The position numbers were made by a program, and so were the translations under genes. From the NCBI GenBank assembly GCA_024509875.1, contig JAMPIV010017546.1:158932-222931 (forward strand): a stretch of 64,000 nucleotides of DNA, given 5' to 3'. Shown piece after piece: positions 57,749 to 64,000 of the stretch. The notes beneath the pieces were generated by a model. That model saw nothing but the letters and a program-made list of their open reading frames with translations. It was not told the origin of the DNA and ran no database searches. Numbering within the stretch: position 1 is the first letter of the stretch; the number at the start of each line of letters is the position of its first letter. The stretch is from Oreohelix idahoensis (taxonomy: Eukaryota; Mollusca; Gastropoda; Stylommatophora; Oreohelicidae).

Positions 57749-59275
57749 TTATTTCTGGGGCTTACGGTGATTCTCATCACACGGATGGCGGCTTAAAAAA
57801 TCCGCTCCCAGATTTGTTTTTCCAGAAATATACTCTATGCTAAATTCAAATGGCTGCATAAGTAAGGACCATCTGAGTAACCTAGAATTTTCATGCCTAG
57901 CCTGCGCTAGAAACGACAAGGGTTTGTGATCCGTTTGCAACTTAAATGCCTTCCCATACAGATAAATATTGAATTTCTTTATCGCCCATATTACTGCAAG
58001 ACATTCTTTTTCGCTAGTTGAGTAATTGGTTTCAGCTTTATTCAACTTTCTGCTAGCATATGCCACTGGGCTTAATTCCCCATCCAATGCATCTGATTTC
58101 TGTAACAGGGTCGCACCTAACCCGATATTACTGGCATCCGTTCTTACAATGAATTCTTGACTTAAGTCAGGTAATTTCAAAATAGGTTTGCTTGTGAGCT
58201 TTTCCTTCAATTCCTGGTAAGCCAATTCACATTGTGCTGTCCATGTAATTCGATCTGGATTTCCTTTACGTGTCAAATCAGTTAACGGTGCACATATGGA
58301 ATTAAAGTTTTTGATATACTTTTGGTAGAAACCACATAATGAGACAAAGGATCTCACGTCTTTCTTGGTTTGTGGTCTCGGGGCTTTCTTTAGTTTCTCT
58401 AAATTCTTGGGGACAGGGGTCATGTTTGCCTGATGAACTGTGTGTCCCAAGAATTCTAATTCTTTACATCCAGCACAACATTTGGTTGGTCGGGCTGTTA
58501 AATTTGCTTCTCTAAGTCGATTAAACAGCATGTTCAGAGAGCCAATGTGTTCCTCAAATGTTTCTGTTGCTATAAGGATATCATCCATGAAATTTGTGAT
58601 GCATGGGTTATTCAGAGGATCCAACAATTTTCTCATCATTCTAGAGAAGACACTAGGCGCATTCTTCAATCCAAATGGCAATCTGTTAAACTCATAGTGT
58701 CCCTCTGAGGTACTAAAAGCTAGGTACGGTCTAACCTCAGGCTTTACTGGAATCTGATAGTAGCCTTTACTCAGATCCACTTTTGAGAAATATTTAGCTT
58801 TATTTAGCCTGGCAAACAACTGATTTGTATCCGGAAATGGATCCACCTGACCTTCTGTGATAGCATTCAGTCTCCTGTAATCTATACAGAGTCTATGTTC
58901 TCCAGAGGGTTTCCTTAAGAGTACCACACTGGAACTATACGAAGATTCACTGTGTGAAATTATTCCCTCCTTCAACAAATAGTCTATCTCTTCCTTCAAA
59001 GCTTTCTCCTTAGCAAAAGGAATCGAATAGGGTTTCATACAGACAGGTGTGGGGTCTATCAGTTTCATATCATATTCCAATAAGTTTGTATGCCCCGGTC
59101 GGTCTGTTAACACCTCTGTATGATCATCTAGAACCTGTTGCACTCTCTCCTTCTGATTTTTCATTAAATGTGTACTGATTTTCACCTGTGCCGCTGTCTC
59201 ACAGGGATGTAATGGATATTCAAATGATGAAAGTGGTTCCTTTTTCATCTCCATGGCAATGGACAAGGTCAACAA
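57749..59275 (-). CDS. pol: Element E reverse transcriptase and RNase H, intact 508 codons
   Basis: Full RT-RNase H without lesions. In order: linker, VLTDRPGHTNLLEYDMK, YSIPFAKEKALKEEIDYLLK, RLCIDYRRLN near 130, VDLSKGYYQIP near 170, LPFGLKNAPSVFSRMM near 200, catalytic FMDDILIA near 230, FLGHTV, then connection SLCGFYQKYI. RNase H starts VRTDASNIGLGATLLQ near 380 and includes NYSTSEKECLAVIW, LQTDHKPLSFL and LGADFLSRHP. The ATG used is internal to the polyprotein: a one-base change in a run of seven A near 59295 puts this frame off the integrase tail. It is the only complete RT domain in the window. Confidence 0.95.
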   Translation of the reverse strand: MLTLSIAMEMKKEPLSSFEYPLHPCETAAQVKISTHLMKNQKERVQQVLDDHTEVLTDRPGHTNLLEYDMKLIDPTPVCMKPYSIPFAKEKALKEEIDYLLKEGIISHSESSYSSSVVLLRKPSGEHRLCIDYRRLNAITEGQVDPFPDTNQLFARLNKAKYFSKVDLSKGYYQIPVKPEVRPYLAFSTSEGHYEFNRLPFGLKNAPSVFSRMMRKLLDPLNNPCITNFMDDILIATETFEEHIGSLNMLFNRLREANLTARPTKCCAGCKELEFLGHTVHQANMTPVPKNLEKLKKAPRPQTKKDVRSFVSLCGFYQKYIKNFNSICAPLTDLTRKGNPDRITWTAQCELAYQELKEKLTSKPILKLPDLSQEFIVRTDASNIGLGATLLQKSDALDGELSPVAYASRKLNKAETNYSTSEKECLAVIWAIKKFNIYLYGKAFKLQTDHKPLSFLAQARHENSRLLRWSLLMQPFEFSIEYISGKTNLGADFLSRHPCDENHRKPQK

Positions 59276-59640
59276 GTGTGTCTCTTCCTGATTTTTTTCT
59301 TTCCAAATATTTCTTCAGGAGATTCACATGATAGATTTTTTCTTTCCCCTTCTTATCTATCTTATAATTGGTTCTAGACACCTTCTCTAGAACTGTATAT
59401 GGACCTTGCCATCCAATTTGTAACTTATTCTGACTACCGGGTAGAAGAAGCAGTACCTTCTCTCCCACAGCCAAATCTCTGTCTTTAGCTTTCCTGTTGT
59501 AATAGGCAGCATGGTTTTTCCTGGCTTGTTTCAAATTTTCATTGGCAAGTTTCCAGCCAGTTTTTAAACGAGTGGTCAGCTCATTCACATATTGGTATGA
59601 GGATGTAATATTTTCCTCTGCCTTTTCATCAGTCCACGTT
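59220..59640 (-). pseudogene. int: Element E integrase C-terminus
   Basis: RTWTDEKAEEN, NELTTRLKTGWKLANENLKQ, VGEKVLLLLPGSQNKLQIGW and QGPYTVLEKVSRTNYKID: the tail and GPY/F module. The DDE core upstream is missing. It overlaps the RT frame by 56 bases because of the A-run frameshift. Confidence 0.9.
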
Positions 59641-59650
59641 CTTAACAGAG

Positions 59651-61065
59651 TTACATATGGACTTTTAAATTCACAAACTTATTTTTCCTGGCACATGTCA
59701 GGTCCTTTGCACTCGAAGCTCTGTTGTGATGATTTTTCTTCCCCGAATCATCATGCACAAATCGACCGCTACCAATTTTTCTCTTGGGGCTTTCTCCCCA
59801 CTTAGAATTCTTGATGAGAGATTTCCTCTCTACATCTTCTTCCTCCAGTTTACTTAAGTCCGATTGAGGGATTTTCGGCTTATTCTGGGGTAAGACATCT
59901 TTTTGCACTCTCTGCATAGTGGCCATTGTAAAACAGTTAATTGAAGCTTGTCCGTGAAAAGGGGCTTCCCATTCCACTTGGTCCACTTTATCAAATTTAT
60001 TTTTCTTGTCAGGCCTAAGTTTGCCCCGTGGCGTGTCCAGGTCCTGATCAATGTTCCCACTTGTGGGTGTTCCCTCATGTGCTATGCTACACCTTTCTAT
60101 AAAATTCTCAATGTCCCACCTTGCCTTGGGCCAATAATAATTGTGAGCCACCTTTTGGATGATGGTACCTATCTTCTCATGGTCCCCATCTTTTCTCACA
60201 TGTAGGCTCCTTATTAATTCTGCCCTATATGCCTTTGGACGAACCAACTGTCCGTGACCATTGGATCTAGTTCCGGCCTTCCTGTAAATCAACTTGTTTT
60301 TCATGTAAAAATCTCCCTTGCCTGGAGTTGTATGACAAGTTGACAATTTCCTGAAACAAGGCTTGAGGGTCTTATCCCCAGCCTGTGCCTTCCTCATCTC
60401 TTCTGGAGTGGTATCTATCAGGATATCCTCCTCCTGTCTTGAGGTCGACCTGACCTGAAGGGTGGCCATAACTATAGGGTTCCTTCTGCAACGGTCAGTG
60501 TCATGATTGTTCATCTTACAATTTTTATACCACCTCCTTCCTTGGTTGAAAGATTTTCTTTCATCATATTTCCTTTCATCGAATTGTGGGGTTTTATTTT
60601 TATTGTCATACCGTGGCCTATCAAACTGGTGCTTAGCTTTGTTATGATCTCTAGGATCAAATTTATTAAAGTTCTGTGGTGCCTTAAAATTTTCTACCTG
60701 TTTCTTTTTATTACCTGATACCTCTGCCTGAGCTGCCTGATACCTTTCAGCAACATTTAATAACTCACCCAGCCTCTCTGCACCTTGTTCCATGAGAAAC
60801 TTTCTCAGGTCTGGAGCCATGGACTCTCTTAATTGTTCTATAAGGATCATTTCCTTAAGATCTTGGGTTTTCCCCAGAGAAGTCCATTTCTCCAAGTATG
60901 TCTCTAACCGTGCAGAGAACTGGTGATAGGTTTCACCTGACAGTAGTTTAGCATTCCTAAAATTTTTCCTATAAAATTCTCCATTCTTTTCATATCTTAA
61001 CAAAAGAGCCTGCTTTAGCATGTCATAATTTTCTTGATCATTTCTGCTCATTTTGGCAAAAACTT
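59651..61065 (-). pseudogene. gag: Element E gag second half, integrase zinc region and unrelated insert
   Basis: 466 codons open. The first part is capsid (MLKQALLLRYEKNGEFYRK, LKEMILIEQLRESMAPDLRK, LMEQGAERLGEL) and a knuckle in which the first Cys is Tyr (YKNCKMNNHDTDRC). Protease is deleted between RRNP and IVMATL. Then come PCFRKL, YWPKARWDIENF and a weak HHCC remnant. From about 60080 to 59651 the protein is lysine-rich and matches none of the other elements, and the integrase core is absent. The frame stays open through this foreign part. Confidence 0.85.
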
Positions 61066-61776
61066 CATAAGCTGCACCACGAAGTCCTTGAGATAACTTT
61101 AAGCTCCACCTTTCTCTCTCTCTAACCCATACGTGGTAGCTAATAGTTCATATCTATTTAGATAGCTCTCGATATCATCGTCTTTCTCAACAAAATGATC
61201 TAAATGAAAGTTCATAGCTGAGGTTGAGGCTCCCTGACTAGCATTAGCATCTGAGGTAAAGGGACTGGCACCATTTTCAGGAGCATGGCCTTGAAACTCA
61301 AACTCCCTTAGTCGTAACTCATGTTCCCTTTGTAATCTCTTATCCTCTGCTTCCCTCTCTGCAGTAAATCTTCTTTCCTCTCTTTCTGTAGCCAATCTCT
61401 TGTCTTCTCTTTCTGCAGTCAATCTTTTTTCTTCTGCTTCCCTTTCAGCCTTTTTCTCTTCCAACTGGAGCCTCTTTATTTCCGCTTCACGATCCGCCTC
61501 CAATGCTCTAGCCTCTTTGTCAGCCTCAATCTGCAGCCTCTTAGCCTCAGCCTCTAATTGTAACTTCTTAATTTCCTTTTCAGCCTCTAACCTCTTATCT
61601 TCGGCCAATCTTTCAGATTCTAATTTTCTTTCGGCCTCTTTTTCTAATCTTCTTTCTTCACGTTCAATATATTTGTCACATTCCGTAGTGACATAGGCAA
61701 TCATAACTTGCCCGTCCATTCCTAACTCTTTTGCAGCCTGCATAGCAGCAGATCGAAATTTGGCCAGGTCCGCCAT
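61066..61776 (-). pseudogene. gag: Element E gag, first half
   Basis: From ATG 61776: MADLAKFRSAAMQAAKELGM, then about 120 residues of highly charged coiled coil made of degenerate EAEKxLEAD-type repeats. The capsid start LDHFVEKDDDIESYLNRYEL follows. The frame is lost in GAGAGAGAGAAAGG near 61105, where WSLKLSQG should follow; this is again a GA run, as in element C. Confidence 0.9.
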
Positions 61777-61958
61777 TTTCTAACAGGTAAATGTATAAAA
61801 TATTTAACTAAACAATTTTATATATGACTAATTAACTAAGGACAACCACAAGCACTGAGAGCTCAACCTTATTTATTTTCACCCCAGGATACCTTTTAAT
61901 TTGTTATTATTCCCTGAAGTGAATTACCCCCAATATTTATAATAGGGAAAGATTCAAA
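61777..61958 (-). other. Element E 5' leader
   Basis: Short AT-rich leader, nothing recognised. Confidence 0.65.
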
Positions 61959-61976
61959 ATCCCGGACGAGACCCCA
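61959..61976 (-). promoter_or_regulatory. Primer binding site of element E, tRNA-Pro
   Basis: Minus strand TGGGGTCTCGTCCGGGAT agrees at 17 of 18 positions with the complement of a tRNA-Pro 3' end. Confidence 0.85.
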
Positions 61977-61981
61977 ATATA

Positions 61982-64000
61982 TGTGGTAAAGTGGGATGAT
62001 ATAAATAGTTATAGGGGACTTAGTGTAATGACTGAGATCAGCTGTGAAGGTATCTGTATCTAATAAGTGTGGTGTATTACAGATGACCTTACTTGCTACC
62101 ACATTTATACCTCAGTCAGAATTATTCTGGAATATTGTGATGACTACGTTGAATGTCTAGGGTTATGATAATGATGAAGTGTAAGTCACAACAACAACAG
62201 ACAGATAAACAATTTAATTTATTCCACAACACTTTACAACACTGTGACACTCACACACATATAACACTCTATAAGACTATCTTAAATGAGTCAAGTATTA
62301 AAGTTTAAAAATATATGTATTAATTCCTTTCAATAATAGATATCCTGATTCAACTACACAGTGAACCAGGAATCACAATCAAATGTAATTACAAGTTGTA
62401 TGTACACAATTTATCGATATGATCTTTGTATTGACATATTTTATTATTATTATTCTATGTGTGTAAGTTGTGAAGTAGTACTATGAGGTAATACTGGCTT
62501 TTTCAAGCTAGGTTGTTGTTTGTCATCATGACTTCAAGTGTTTGCTTATGGTGGAAATCGTATTGGGAAAAGTTCACAGTTCCTGTCATTTGAAACAATT
62601 TATTGTCCCTCTTTAATTAAGATACTGTCAATTTTAGAGGGGGGGGGGGGCACATAGGATTGAGCTGCTCTGGCCACAGAATCTTATCTTCTGTGATGGC
62701 GGCAGGAAACAGTCTCCTCTGCTCGCTTGCTTCACTGTGTTCTTGAGACACCTCACTGGTCGCTATCTGGACCAAGGGGTATGCTATCAGCCTACTTCAG
62801 AACTAATTTATAATCTATTTCCACACTGAAACACAATACATAACAAACACTGAGTTCAGAGCGGTAGGCCAACTGCTAGCTTCATCTGAAACAATTTACA
62901 CAAGTATTCTTCTCCCTAATTGTTACTACGCCTCTGCAATTCCAGCATTATTTCCTTCTAGTCAATAAGATAGGTGTCACAGTACTATTTGGCAATTTCA
63001 TGCAATTATTCTTTTCTCCGACAAGTTTTGTTCAGGTTGGAGCAATATCTAGGCTTTGCCTCATGTTTGCTACTGAACCACACACATATACAGACATAAA
63101 TTATCAATTCACATTCAATTTTCATCAAAAAGATATCAAATATGTCAATCTTACCACAATTCATGGAAATAATAAACAAATACGTTGACTGGCGATGAAT
63201 ATGGCACAATTTCCGATCTGCCTCTGTCCCAGGCTTTTATTTAGAAAAATATGAGATGGATCTCAACGCACTGTTTCTTAGTAAGTTTATTTTAAAATGT
63301 GGCACTGAACAGACGCTCCTAATTGACTATATTAAATGGTCTAGCCAATAGGACCATGTTTACAAAAGCTTTTGAAAAAATTTACCCTTCCTACGTTTCC
63401 CCTAACAACCAAAAATAGTATTTGCAGTCCGACTAATCGTGTTTCGCCTTACATATACTTCTAGCCAATCAAATAGGATTTAACTTGTTGGCCTATTTCC
63501 CGTAAAATGGTGGTTTCAAAACTTGCCACTGAGCGATTATGATTTGGTGCTGTCAGACAACCTCACTATTTTCTTTTGGCTATAATTTGTTAATTCCTAG
63601 ACTATTTGCGTAACACTTAACATATTCTTTGTCAGCAAGTCCTAAGGAACCCAAATATATAAATTTTATGGGGCTAAGTGGCTACGTTCAAAATATGCAT
63701 TTTCTTCTACCTCCCGTTCACTTCGATACGATGTGGTGTCTCGGTACTGTCAGGCTTTCAGGCATAAAACAGTATAATGTCATGTTTCATAATAAGCATT
63801 AAACAGGTTTTTAAACCTAACCCTTGTATTGGTAGTGTTTTTTTTAACTGTCTATTTGAAAAAAAGTTAGTGCTTCATGCCTTACGCTTGGGGGTGGCAT
63901 TAATTTTATATCGCAAGACGCGTGTTAGTGTTGTATACGTTCCTCCGTTCAGCCCTCTCTCTCTCTATCCTAATTCCATCTGTCTTTTCATTACGCAGTG
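61982..64000 (-). repeat. Probable element E 5' LTR, incomplete at the window edge
   Basis: Starts TGTGGTAAAG five bases beyond the primer site. The rest is AT-rich and holds no gene. A G run lies at 62639-62650. An alternative short LTR ending TACCACA at 62103 would give a 122-bp LTR with TGTGGTA/TACCACA ends, but no matching copy was found next to the polypurine tract. Confidence 0.5.

Larger units (their letters stand above)
57406..64000 (-). mobile_element. Gmr1-like Ty3/gypsy LTR retrotransposon (element E), extends past the window
   Basis: Minus-strand element: PBS at 61976, gag, remnants of integrase, RT and RNase H, polypurine tract at 57679. The 5' LTR starts at 61982 and no copy of its end is found before the window edge, so it is probably over 2 kb, like element C. 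The 3' LTR is reduced to 273 bases. Protease and the integrase core are gone, but RT-RNase H is intact. Confidence 0.85.

Overview
The window is metazoan genomic DNA made almost entirely of transposable elements and tandem repeats. It has no bacterial gene organisation and no CRISPR, and I could not prove any host gene. The mixture (Ty3/gypsy elements of the Gmr1 type, RNase H-bearing and RTE-like LINEs, a GTF2IRD2-like hAT transposon, a Penelope-like inverted repeat, many minisatellites, AT-rich spacers) fits an invertebrate, plausibly a mollusc or other lophotrochozoan. The species is an inference I cannot confirm.

Layout. 1-940: end of a Ty3/gypsy pol (element A). 2776-3245: a 43-bp minisatellite. 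This array is split by an LTR retrotransposon (element C, 3246-21531) with a perfect 5-bp target duplication and 2.5-kb LTRs. A second element (B, minus strand, 5570-13541) sits inside the 5' LTR of C. 21577-39665: decayed LINE 3' ends, one LINE tail inserted in another LINE, a Penelope-like inverted repeat with hammerhead-like motifs, and a hAT MITE that received a LINE; inside that LINE part of the ORF has become a 40-bp tandem repeat. 39674-41816: a hAT transposon with 8-bp target duplications. 42310-47855: tRNA-like sequences, a 61-bp minisatellite, a 5'-truncated LINE and about 29 copies of a 43-bp satellite carrying a pol III A-box match. 49262-57405 (element D) and 57406-64000 (element E): two more minus-strand Gmr1-like retrotransposons lying directly against each other.

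The unifying theme is the LTR elements. B, C, D and E all encode gag, protease, integrase, then reverse transcriptase and RNase H. Integrase lies before RT, as in Ty1/copia, although the proteins are Ty3/gypsy-like. Their gag proteins share a short N-terminal segment, a long charged coiled coil and a capsid whose C-terminal half resembles the vertebrate SCAN domain. C, D and E have tRNA-Pro-like primer sites. No copy is fully intact. B is the closest (one stop codon and one frameshift), and E keeps an undamaged RT-RNase H reading frame. All homology and domain calls are by eye; no database was searched.
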